Assembly (NCBI RefSeq): GCF_026967935.1
Contig: NZ_JAPVBL010000002.1
Location: 310,001 to 374,000, forward strand
Direction of reading: 5' to 3'
Length of the DNA stretch: 64,000 nt
Origin: Modestobacter sp. VKM Ac-2982
Lineage (GTDB): Bacteria > Actinomycetota > Actinomycetes > Mycobacteriales > Geodermatophilaceae
The notes beneath the pieces were generated by a model. The model worked only from the letters and a program-made list of their open reading frames with translations. It was not told the DNA's origin and did not search any database. The first letter of the stretch is position 1, and every line of letters begins with the position of its first letter. Below are positions 34,320 to 41,506 of the stretch, in pieces. The position numbers and the translations under genes are program-made.

Positions 34320-35444
34320 ATGACACCCGACGAGCGCGCGGACGTGCTGGTCGTCGGCGCCGGCCTGGCCGGTCTGCACACCGCCACCCTGCTCGCCCGG
34401 CGCGGCCACGACGTGCTGCTCGCCGAGCGGCGCCCCGGCCTCACCGGCGCCATCCGCACGACCGGGATCTTCGTGCGCAAGACCCTCGACGACTTCCCGC
34501 TGCCGCCGGACCGGCTGGGGCCGCCGATCCGGCGGGTGGTGCTCTACCCGCCGTCGCTGCACCGGCCGGTGACGCTGGACAGCGCCCGCGACGAGTACCG
34601 GGTGGGGGACATGGCCGGGTTGTACCTGGCCGCCGCCCGCGCCGCGACCGACGCCGGCGTGCGGCTGGCCCTGGCCACCCGGTACCGCGGTCGGGCAGCG
34701 GGCCACGCGCTGCTGACCGGCCCGGACGGCCCGGTGCGGGTGCGCGCCCGGTTCGTCGTCGGTGCCGACGGCGCCCGCTCCGGGGTCGCGCGGGACCTGG
34801 GGCTGGACCGCAACCGGCACCTGCTGGTCGGGGGCGAGGAGGTCTTCGCCGTGCCCGGCAGCGCGGACCCGCCGGCCTTCCACTGCGTGCTCGACCCCTC
34901 CCTGGCGCCGGGCTACCTGGCCTGGGTGGTCAACGACGGGCAGCACGCCCACGTGGGCGTGGCCGGCTACCCCGATCGCTTCCCCGACGGCCTGCGCCGG
35001 GCGGTGCGGCGGTTCGGCGCTCGTGCACCCGGGCTGTCCGGCGTGGTCCGGCCCGACGACGTCGAGCTGCGCGGGGGGCCCATCCCGGTCGGGGGTCTGC
35101 TGCGCCGGATCGGCTGCCCGGACGGGCTGCTCGTCGGTGACGCCGCGGGCGCGGTCTCCCCGCTCACCGCCGGCGGGCTCGACCCCTGCCTGCGACTGTC
35201 CGAGCACGCCGCCGACGTGCTGGACGAGGCCCTGCGCACCGGGCGGCCCGGGGCGCTGGACCGGTACGACGGCGCTGCGCTGCGCCGGAGCTTCCGCGGG
35301 CGGCTGCTGTTGCGCCGCGGGCTGGCCCAGGTGCGCACCCCGGCCATGGCGGCCGCGGCGTTCACTGCGCTGCACACCCCGCCCGGCCGGGCGCTGGCGC
35401 GGCACGTCCTCTTCGGCGACCGGTCCTTCCCGGCCCCCGGCTGA
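34320..35444 (+). CDS. FAD-dependent oxidoreductase (geranylgeranyl-reductase-like)
   Basis: 374-residue flavoprotein with a GxGxxG motif (VLVVGAGLAGLHTATLLARRG), a second FAD motif (VVGADGARSGVARDLGL) and the C-terminal GDAAGAVSPLTAGGLDP block seen in geranylgeranyl reductases and squalene-epoxidase-like enzymes. GAGGA precedes the ATG by 8 bases. It may reduce isoprenoid double bonds or hydroxylate an aromatic; no pathway partner is adjacent. Confidence 0.82.
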   Translation: MTPDERADVLVVGAGLAGLHTATLLARRGHDVLLAERRPGLTGAIRTTGIFVRKTLDDFPLPPDRLGPPIRRVVLYPPSLHRPVTLDSARDEYRVGDMAGLYLAAARAATDAGVRLALATRYRGRAAGHALLTGPDGPVRVRARFVVGADGARSGVARDLGLDRNRHLLVGGEEVFAVPGSADPPAFHCVLDPSLAPGYLAWVVNDGQHAHVGVAGYPDRFPDGLRRAVRRFGARAPGLSGVVRPDDVELRGGPIPVGGLLRRIGCPDGLLVGDAAGAVSPLTAGGLDPCLRLSEHAADVLDEALRTGRPGALDRYDGAALRRSFRGRLLLRRGLAQVRTPAMAAAAFTALHTPPGRALARHVLFGDRSFPAPG

Positions 35445-35450
35445 CCCGCC

Positions 35451-35492
35451 CGGTGCTCAGACGGCGGTGCTCAGACGGCGGTGCTCAGACGG
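35451..35492. repeat. Three exact 14-bp tandem repeats carrying stop codons
   Basis: Three perfect head-to-tail copies of CGGTGCTCAGACGG. Each holds TCA, that is TGA on the minus strand, at 35457, 35471 and 35485. Because 14 is not a multiple of 3, the minus strand meets a stop in every frame; the last one ends the methyltransferase gene. Confidence 0.85.
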
Positions 35493-36192
35493 CGACGGCG
35501 GTGACGAACACGCAGACGCCTTCGCCGTCCGCGGGGTGCGCCCGCAGCCCGACGAGCCGGAGCAGCGCGAGCTCCGCGCGGTGGACCAGGCGGCGGAGCC
35601 CGTGGTACTCCATCGAGCCGGCCGTCCGGACCTCCAACTGGTCGAACCCCGCCTGCCGGACGTGCTCGGTCAGCATCCAGTCGGGGAGCAGCGTGATGTG
35701 CCCGGGCTGGTAGTAGTGCCCGGGTCCGAAGAACACCGGGGCGCCCCGCAGCACCGTCTTCAGCAGCGAGTGCGGGTGGGTGACGTTCGGGGTGCTGACC
35801 AGCAGACGGTCCCCGGCCCGCAGCATCGACCGGATCGACCGCAGCACCTGCCGCGGGTTCTCCACGTGCTCCAGCGTCTCGACGCAGACGACGATGTCGA
35901 AGGGGCCCCGGGTCTCCTCCGTCAGCTCGGGGTGGTCCAGGTCCAGCCGGGTGATCCAGTCGTGCGGCGGCTCGAGGTCGGTCGGCACCACGTCGAAGCC
36001 GGCGTCCTTCAGCCGCAGCGCCAGCGCACCGCACCCGGCCCCGACCTCCAGCACCCGACCGCCCTGCGGGAGGGCGGCCTGCACCAGGGTCACCGCGTAC
36101 TCGTGGACCCCCGGTGCGGCGTGCACGGAGTGGCCGGCGTAGGACCGCACGCTCGCGGTCCGCTGGACGGTCTCGCGCTCGACCCGGGTCAC
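35485..36192 (-). CDS. Class I SAM-dependent methyltransferase
   Basis: About 235 residues. SAM-binding motif I VLEVGAGCGALALRLKDAG, motif post-I FDVVPTDLEP, motif II FDIVVCVETLEHVENPRQVL, as in UbiG/Methyltransf_11 proteins. The start is uncertain: GTG at 36192 is taken, but GTG at 36213 and ATG at 36309 are in frame and none has a clear ribosome site. The stop codon lies in the 14-base tandem repeat. Substrate unknown. Confidence 0.78.
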   Translation of the reverse strand: MTRVERETVQRTASVRSYAGHSVHAAPGVHEYAVTLVQAALPQGGRVLEVGAGCGALALRLKDAGFDVVPTDLEPPHDWITRLDLDHPELTEETRGPFDIVVCVETLEHVENPRQVLRSIRSMLRAGDRLLVSTPNVTHPHSLLKTVLRGAPVFFGPGHYYQPGHITLLPDWMLTEHVRQAGFDQLEVRTAGSMEYHGLRRLVHRAELALLRLVGLRAHPADGEGVCVFVTAVAV

Positions 36193-36307
36193 CGGGACAG
36201 GGTGACAGGACACCGCCCGGACGGCGATCCGGGGATCGACCCCGTCCGCGGGGGGTCCCAGCTGCCGTGCCGCCGCCCGCGGGAGGTGCGGGCGATACGT
36301 TGGGCCC

Positions 36308-36871
36308 ATGTCGAACAGGTCGTCGCGCGATGTGCCCGGGAGCACCGTCCGCGAGCTGGGCCTGCCCGCCCGGGCGGTGTCCGCGCTGAACCGGGCGGGG
36401 GTCGACAGCGTGGCCGACCTGGCGGCGCTCACCCGGTCGGAGCTGGCCGGGATCGCCGGGCTGGGTCCCGGGTCGATCGCCGCGATCCGCGCCGTCGTCC
36501 CCGAACCGTCCACCGGCTCCGGCCGCGCCGCCCAGGAGCAGGTCCAGCCCCCGCCCGAGCCGGTCGAGGAGGAGTCGCCGGATGCGCCGGCGATCCCGTC
36601 GTTCGACTCGCTGCGGGACCCGCGGCGGCGGACGGCGTTCGACCTGCTCGTCCCCGAGCAGCCGGCTGCCCCGGCGCCCGCACCGCCTCCCGCTGCCGCC
36701 CCCGCGTCGTCCCCTGCACCCCCGCCTGCGCCGACCCGGCACGCGCCCCCGGCCGAGTACGGCGACCTGCTGCGGTGGGCTGCCCACCTGGCCGCTGCGG
36801 CGGTGGTCGTCCCGCTGCGGGTGGCCCGGTGGTCGGTCCGGGCATCCGTGCGCCGACTGCTGGGCGACTGA
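36308..36871 (+). CDS. Alpha-CTD-like helix-hairpin-helix protein with Pro-rich linker
   Basis: 187 residues. Residues 12-65 (LGLPARAVSALNRAGVDSVA; LGPGSIAAIRAVV) match the fold of the RNA polymerase alpha C-terminal domain, which binds DNA and sigma/activators. They are followed by a long Pro/Ala linker (about 70-150) and a C-terminal basic, amphipathic segment (LRWAAHLAAAAVVVPLRVARW). No polymerase alpha N-terminal domain is present, so it is a stand-alone protein. It could touch DNA or RNA polymerase, possibly near the membrane. Function unproven. Confidence 0.7.
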   Translation: MSNRSSRDVPGSTVRELGLPARAVSALNRAGVDSVADLAALTRSELAGIAGLGPGSIAAIRAVVPEPSTGSGRAAQEQVQPPPEPVEEESPDAPAIPSFDSLRDPRRRTAFDLLVPEQPAAPAPAPPPAAAPASSPAPPPAPTRHAPPAEYGDLLRWAAHLAAAAVVVPLRVARWSVRASVRRLLGD

Positions 36872-36907
36872 CCGGCGCCCGACGCCGTCCGGCGGGAGCG
36901 CCGCGGC

Positions 36908-37918
36908 TCAGAACTGGAAGACGATGCGGGCGGGGACGTGCCCGGAGAGCACGTCGGCCATCGCCTCGTTGACGTCGTCGAGCTTGCGGTCGGCGGTGAC
37001 GACCCTCGTGCGGCCGGCGGCGTGCAGGGCGAACACGTCGGCGAGGTCGTTGCGGGTGCCGACGATCGAGCCGATGACGGACTTGCCGGCCAGCACGGTG
37101 TCGAAGATCGGCAGCTGCATGGCGCCGTCCGCCGGCAACGCCACGCAGACCAGCCGACCACCGCGGCGCAGGGAGCGGTAGGCCTGGTCGAAGGAGGCCG
37201 GTGCGGCGGCGAGCGCGACGGCGACGTCGGCGCCACCGAGGGCCTGGATCGCGGCGACGGGGTCGGTCGTGGCCGCGTTGACCACCTCGTCGGCGCCGAG
37301 CTCGCGGGCCATCTGCAGCTTGTCGTCCTGGACGTCGACGGCGATGACGAAGCCGCCGGCGATCCGGGCGTACTGCAGCGCCAGGTGCCCGAGTCCGCCG
37401 ATGCCGAAGACGGCGACGGTCTCGGCCGGGGCGACCCGGGCCACCTTGATCGCCTTGTAGGTGGTGACCCCGGCGCAGGTCAGCGGGGCGGCGTCGAGGC
37501 TGGAGACCCCCTCGGGGACGGGGGTGGCGAAGTCGGCGGCGACGACGGCGTACTCGGCCAGCGCCCCGTCGACGGAGTAGCCGGAGTTCTGCTGGGACTC
37601 ACACAGGGTCTCCCAGCCGCCGATGCAGTGCCGGCAGTGCCCGCAGGCGGAGCCCAGCCAGGCGATCGCCACCCGGTCACCGACCGCCCGGGAGGTCACG
37701 CCCTCGCCGAGCTCCTCGACGATGCCGATGCCCTCGTGCCCGGGGATGAACGGGGGAGTGGGCTTGACCGGCCAGTCCCCGCGCGCGGCGTGGATGTCGG
37801 TGTGGCAGAGCCCGCTGGCCTCCATCCGGACCAGGACCTGCCTCGGCCCCGGTTGCGGGACGGGCACGTCCTGCACCTGGAGGGGGGCACCGAGCTCGGT
37901 GACGACGGCGGCCTTCAT
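36908..37918 (-). CDS. adhP: Zinc-dependent alcohol dehydrogenase AdhP
   Basis: 336-residue NAD-dependent alcohol dehydrogenase. Catalytic zinc ligands in ASGLCHTDIHAA and GHEGIG; structural zinc Cys in CGHCRHCIGGWETLC; NAD motif VFGIGGLGHLALQYAR. GGAGA lies ahead of the ATG. A DosR-like box is 66 bases upstream, consistent with induction when oxygen is low, where it could regenerate NAD+ from aldehydes. First gene of the hypoxia-type island. Confidence 0.93.
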   Translation of the reverse strand: MKAAVVTELGAPLQVQDVPVPQPGPRQVLVRMEASGLCHTDIHAARGDWPVKPTPPFIPGHEGIGIVEELGEGVTSRAVGDRVAIAWLGSACGHCRHCIGGWETLCESQQNSGYSVDGALAEYAVVAADFATPVPEGVSSLDAAPLTCAGVTTYKAIKVARVAPAETVAVFGIGGLGHLALQYARIAGGFVIAVDVQDDKLQMARELGADEVVNAATTDPVAAIQALGGADVAVALAAAPASFDQAYRSLRRGGRLVCVALPADGAMQLPIFDTVLAGKSVIGSIVGTRNDLADVFALHAAGRTRVVTADRKLDDVNEAMADVLSGHVPARIVFQF

Positions 37919-37983
37919 GGCGTTCTCCGTTTCGACGGTGGGGCGCTGTGGCGTCGACGATCACGGCCCGCAGCGCCGCCGGG

Positions 37984-38001
37984 CAGGGGCCAACGTCCCT
38001 G
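37984..38001. promoter_or_regulatory. DosR/DevR-like box upstream of adhP and the membrane USP
   Basis: The minus strand reads CAGGGACGTTGGCCCCTG, matching GGGAC-NTTN-GNCCC from the dormancy regulon (consensus GGGACTWWAGTCCC). It lies 66 bases before adhP and 140 before the divergent stress-protein gene. Confidence 0.6.
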
Positions 38002-38140
38002 ACCGGCAGGACGACGGCCTCCTGCGCCGGGTGCGCGGCGCGGCGACCGTGGGAGGTGCGGGCGCCGGTCCCGCCGTCCGGAGCGAGCCGCGCCCGGCGC
38101 ACCGCACCGGGACCTCACCGCACGCCGAACGGAGCACCTC

Positions 38141-38815
38141 CTGGACACCGTCGCCTACGTCGCCGTCGTCATCGCACTCTGGGTCCTCACCGGCCTCGCC
38201 GCCGTGGTGGTGCTGCTCGCCCGGCAGGGCTACCGCGCCGGGGGGTGGTACCTGATGGGCGCCGTCCTGGGCCCGCTGTTCATCCCGATCGCCGCCGAAC
38301 GCGCCCGGCGGGACGTCGCGGTGCTGGAGCGCGGCGAGGGCGGGCGCCCGGACGGCGACCCGGGCCGGCTGACCGTCGTCGTCGGGGTGGACGGCTCGGC
38401 GGAGTCCGACCAGGCGGTCCGGGCGGCCGGGCGGCTGTTCGCCGGCGGCGGGGCGGCGTTCGTCCTGGTGAACGTGCTGGACCCGGACGAGGGCGAGTTC
38501 CCCGACGACCCCCGGCGCCGGGCCGCGCACGACCTGCTCGCCGACCGGGCGGGCTGGCTGCCCGAGGGGGCTGTGCTGGAGATCGGCTGCGGGCAGCCCG
38601 CCCGGGTGCTGCAGGAGATCGCCTCCACCGAGGCCGCCGACGTCCTCGTGCTCGGCCGTCGCGGGCGCGGCTTCTCCCGCCGGCTGATGGGCAGCGTCGC
38701 CGCACGGCTGGCGCACGAGGCCGCCGTCCCGGTGGTGGTCGCGCCCGACGCGGCCGTCCGGGAGGGGGAGAGGCGAGCCGCCGGCCGGACGGAGCGGCCG
38801 GCCCGCCGCTCCTGA
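38141..38815 (+). CDS. Universal stress protein with two N-terminal membrane helices; probable CTG start
   Basis: The C-terminal half is a UspA domain (VVVGVDGSAESDQAVRAAGR; VLVLGRRGRGFSRRLMGSV, an ATP-binding loop one residue shorter than usual). The N-terminal half encodes two membrane helices (VAYVAVVIALWVLTGLAAVV and YLMGAVLGPLFIPIAA). The first helix is only complete if translation starts at CTG 38141, which has GGAG 6 bases upstream. The first in-frame GTG is 38204, without a ribosome site. Membrane-tethered USPs are unusual. A DosR-like box lies 140 bases upstream. Confidence 0.6.
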   Translation: MDTVAYVAVVIALWVLTGLAAVVVLLARQGYRAGGWYLMGAVLGPLFIPIAAERARRDVAVLERGEGGRPDGDPGRLTVVVGVDGSAESDQAVRAAGRLFAGGGAAFVLVNVLDPDEGEFPDDPRRRAAHDLLADRAGWLPEGAVLEIGCGQPARVLQEIASTEAADVLVLGRRGRGFSRRLMGSVAARLAHEAAVPVVVAPDAAVREGERRAAGRTERPARRS

Positions 38816-38826
38816 CCGGCCGCGGG

Positions 38827-39381
38827 TCAGGCCCGGGGGGCGGGGGACCGGCCTGCCACCAGGCCGGCCAGCTCCTCGGCGATCTCCTCGGCCCACGCCT
38901 GCACGGCCGCCCAATCCCGGAAGTCGCCGACTGGGGCACGCATGGCGGTGACCATCGCCCGCTCGCCGATCCCCAGGAGGTGCGGGTCCAGGCGCCCCGG
39001 GAACACCCGGTGCCCCCGGGCGCCGACGGACGACCGGATCGGGTCGGCGTCGTGCGGCTCGTCCGGCGGGAAGGGCGGTGCGCCGATGGGCCCGCTGCTC
39101 AGCAGCCAGACCGGCCGGCCCCGCAGCGCCGTGGCGTGTGCGGCGGCGTAGTGCCGGGCGGGCTCCAGCCACCGGCCGGCGTAGACCCCGCTGCCCAGCA
39201 CGACCGCGTCGTAGCCGGACGGGTCGGGGTCGCGCTCCACCGGGACGGCGACCGCGGTGAGCCCGCAGCGCCGACCGGCCGTGGACGCCTCCAGGTCACG
39301 GGCGACCGCGCCGGCGATCTCGGCGGTGGAGCCGTGCCGGCTGGCGGCGGTCACCAGCAGCCGCGGTGCGTGTGTGCTCAT
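38827..39381 (-). CDS. Flavodoxin-domain protein (HemG-like)
   Basis: 184-residue FMN-binding flavodoxin fold: LVTAASRHGSTAEIAGAVARDL (phosphate loop) and YDAVVLGSGVYAGRWLEPA, as in menaquinone-dependent protoporphyrinogen oxidase HemG and related redox proteins. ATG at 39381. A DosR-like box lies about 95 bases upstream. Such proteins appear in actinobacterial hypoxia regulons; the electron partner is unknown. Confidence 0.85.
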   Translation of the reverse strand: MSTHAPRLLVTAASRHGSTAEIAGAVARDLEASTAGRRCGLTAVAVPVERDPDPSGYDAVVLGSGVYAGRWLEPARHYAAAHATALRGRPVWLLSSGPIGAPPFPPDEPHDADPIRSSVGARGHRVFPGRLDPHLLGIGERAMVTAMRAPVGDFRDWAAVQAWAEEIAEELAGLVAGRSPAPRA

Positions 39382-39475
39382 CGTCGTCCCTCTCGGCGTC
39401 GCGACCTGACCGGTGTGCTCCGGTCAGCGTCGGCGCACCCGGGTGCTGCGCGCCGGGGTCCCGGGTCCCGCCGGC

Positions 39476-39493
39476 CCGGGACCTTCGGCCCCA
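39476..39493. promoter_or_regulatory. DosR/DevR-like box upstream of the flavodoxin gene
   Basis: CCGGGACCTTCGGCCCCA fits GGGAC-NTTN-GNCCC. It lies about 95 bases ahead of the flavodoxin ATG on the minus strand. Confidence 0.6.
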
Positions 39494-39515
39494 GCGCGGG
39501 CAGGCGGCCCGGTGG

Positions 39516-40172
39516 TCACCGTGGTGCGGCGCTGCCCGGGGGACCGGGGACGTCGGTGAGCACGCGCGCGGCCACGATGCCGGGCACGGTGCGGGCGAGC
39601 GTCGCCACGGCGGACTCCACGGCCTCCCGGTCCCCGGCGTCGACGGTGACCCCGCCGGCCCGTTGGACGGTTGCGACGCCATCGAAGACCTGGACGTCCC
39701 AGCCGCCGGGCTCCTGGGTGTAGCCCTCCACCAGGCGCAGCACGTCGGCCCGGATCTCCGCGTCGGGGCGGACCAGGGTGCGCAGCAGGTCCCGGCGACT
39801 GACGATGCCGGCCAGCCGCTCCCCGTCCAGCACGGGCGCGCTGCGCAACCGTTCGTCCACGAACAGCCGGGCGACGTCGGCCACGTCCGCGGCCACCGGC
39901 ACCGTGCGGACCGACGTCGTCATCACGCCGCGGACCAGCAGGGCCGGTGGCGCATCGGGCACCGGCGTCCGGCGCAGGTGCAGCCGGGGATCGGCCGGCA
40001 GCCGGTCCCGCAGCACGTCGGCCTCGGCGACGATCCCGATCAGCACGCCGTCCTCGTCGACCACCGGCAGGGCGGCGAACCCCTGCTCGGCCATGACCTC
40101 GGCGGCGTACTTGGCCGAGGTGTCCGGCCCCACGGTGACCACCTCGCGCGTCATCACGTCCCTGACCTGCAC
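39516..40172 (-). CDS. CBS-pair and BON domain protein
   Basis: 218 residues: two CBS domains (VRDVMTREVVTVGPDTSAKY to about 60, and VRGVMTTSVRTVPVAADVAD to about 130) that bind adenine nucleotides, then a BON domain (EGYTQEPGGWDVQVFDGVAT onward) of the kind that contacts membranes or partners. The GTG at 40172 has GGAGG just upstream. Typical hypoxia-regulon protein (compare mycobacterial Hrp1). Divergent from the tandem USP gene with a shared DosR-like box. Confidence 0.88.
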   Translation of the reverse strand: MQVRDVMTREVVTVGPDTSAKYAAEVMAEQGFAALPVVDEDGVLIGIVAEADVLRDRLPADPRLHLRRTPVPDAPPALLVRGVMTTSVRTVPVAADVADVARLFVDERLRSAPVLDGERLAGIVSRRDLLRTLVRPDAEIRADVLRLVEGYTQEPGGWDVQVFDGVATVQRAGGVTVDAGDREAVESAVATLARTVPGIVAARVLTDVPGPPGSAAPR

Positions 40173-40251
40173 GGCCCCTCCTCGTCCTCGGCGGTGCCCC
40201 CGACGGTAGAGCCGCGGCCGGGGTCGCGGCAGGGTCCGGTGCGGGTGCCGG

Positions 40252-40269
40252 TCGGGACCTTGGGCCCCG
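40252..40269. promoter_or_regulatory. DosR/DevR-like box between the CBS-BON and tandem USP genes
   Basis: TCGGGACCTTGGGCCCCG fits GGGAC-NTTN-GNCCC and sits 80 bases from one divergent start and 100 from the other. Confidence 0.65.
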
Positions 40270-40369
40270 CAGCCGGGGACGTGCGCCCGTCCCCGTGGCC
40301 ACCGGCACCGGGTGATCGTCGGGTCGAGCCCGGCAGAGCCGCCGGACCGGACGACGCGAGGAGGCCGCG

Positions 40370-41320
40370 GTGGAGCAGGCAACGGAGCAGGTCGGGGGCG
40401 GGCGCCGGCCGCGGGTGGTGGTCGGCGTCGACGGGTCGGCGGGGTCGCGGGAGGCGCTGGCCTGGGCGCTCGCGGCGGCCGGTCGCCGGGGCGCGGTGCT
40501 CGAGGTCGTGTCCGTGTTCCCGGTGGACCTGTGGTGGGCCGACGCCCAGGTGGCCGACCCGACCCGGGTCGACGCGCTGCGGGCGGACGCCGACGCCCGG
40601 ACGCGCGCCCTGGTCGAGGAGGTCCGGCCGGACCCGGGGACCGGCGCCGACGTCCCGATCGAGGTGGTCGTCGTCCCGGGTCCGCCGGCCGAGCACCTGG
40701 TCCAGGTGGCCGAGGGGGCGAGCCTGCTCGTCGTCGGCAGCCGGGGCCGGGGCGCCGTGCGCAGCACGCTGCTCGGGTCGGTGGCGCTGCACTGCTCGGC
40801 CCATGCGTCGTGCCCGGTCGTCGTCGTCCACCCGCAGGAACCGGCGGGCCCTGCCCACGTGGTGGTGGGGCTGGACGGGTCGGCGCCGTCCCGGGCCGCC
40901 CTGGTGCACGCCGCCGCCATGGCGGCCGAGCTGGGCGCCGAGGTCGAGGGCGTCGCGGCCTGGCGGATGCCGACCTACTGGAGTTACGGCGCCGTGCTGC
41001 AGATGGAGTCGGCGACCGACCTCCGGGACGCGGCAGCGCGCAGGGCGCAGGAGATGGTCACGGAGGCGCTCGGCCCGGAGCCGCGGCTGCCCGTCTCGAT
41101 CATGACCGTGCAGGGCACGGCGGGTGACGCGCTCGTCGAGCGCGCGGCCGGCGCAGCACTCCTGGTGGTCGGCAGCCGGAGCCGCAGCCGGCTGTCGGGG
41201 ATGCTGCTCGGCTCGGTCGCCCTGCACTGCGTGGTGCACGGCCGCTGTCCGGTGCTGGTCGTGCACCCGGGGGACGAGGCGGCGGTGCCGCAGCCGCCGC
41301 TGGCGGACGCCCGGAGCTGA
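40370..41320 (+). CDS. Tandem universal stress protein
   Basis: 316 residues with two UspA domains: VVVGVDGSAGSREALAWALA ... VVGSRGRGAVRSTLLGSVAL (about 15-150) and VVVGLDGSAPSRAALVHAAA ... VVGSRSRSRLSGMLLGSVAL (about 160-305). The first keeps the GxxGx9GS ATP loop; the second has Ser in place of the second loop Gly. GTG start. This two-domain form is typical of mycobacterial DosR-controlled USPs such as Rv2623, in line with the DosR-like box upstream. Confidence 0.92.
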   Translation: MEQATEQVGGGRRPRVVVGVDGSAGSREALAWALAAAGRRGAVLEVVSVFPVDLWWADAQVADPTRVDALRADADARTRALVEEVRPDPGTGADVPIEVVVVPGPPAEHLVQVAEGASLLVVGSRGRGAVRSTLLGSVALHCSAHASCPVVVVHPQEPAGPAHVVVGLDGSAPSRAALVHAAAMAAELGAEVEGVAAWRMPTYWSYGAVLQMESATDLRDAAARRAQEMVTEALGPEPRLPVSIMTVQGTAGDALVERAAGAALLVVGSRSRSRLSGMLLGSVALHCVVHGRCPVLVVHPGDEAAVPQPPLADARS

Positions 41321-41351
41321 GCGGCGCGCCAGGCCGCCCTTGCCGAAACAT

Positions 41352-41367
41352 GTGAAGCCTGCTTCAC
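41352..41367. promoter_or_regulatory. Perfect palindrome upstream of the terC riboswitch
   Basis: GTGAAGC-CT-GCTTCAC, perfect 7-base arms, just ahead of the riboswitch. It may be a repressor operator near the terC promoter; the regulator is unknown. Confidence 0.4.
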
Positions 41368-41380
41368 TGGTCCTCGTCGT

Positions 41381-41505
41381 GGAGGGGAGTACCCCAGCGC
41401 CAGCTCGTCGTCAGCACGGCCCTCGTGGCCCGGCGGGGTGGGGCTCTCGGGCTGGTGTCCGGGAGCGGGGGAGACCTCCGGTCGCAACCTGACCGGGAGG
41501 TGCCC
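41381..41505 (+). ncRNA. Manganese riboswitch (yybP-ykoY class) with SD-sequestering platform
   Basis: Contains the class hallmarks GGGGAGTA (41384-41391) and GAGACC (41471-41476), with long paired segments between, and precedes a TerC gene, the classic target. CCTCC (41475-41479) can pair with GGAGG (41381-41385) to close P1, or, with the next bases, with GACCGGGAGG (41491-41500), which contains the terC ribosome site. The two pairings exclude each other, predicting translation ON when Mn2+ is bound. Confidence 0.75.
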
Positions 41506-41506
41506 T

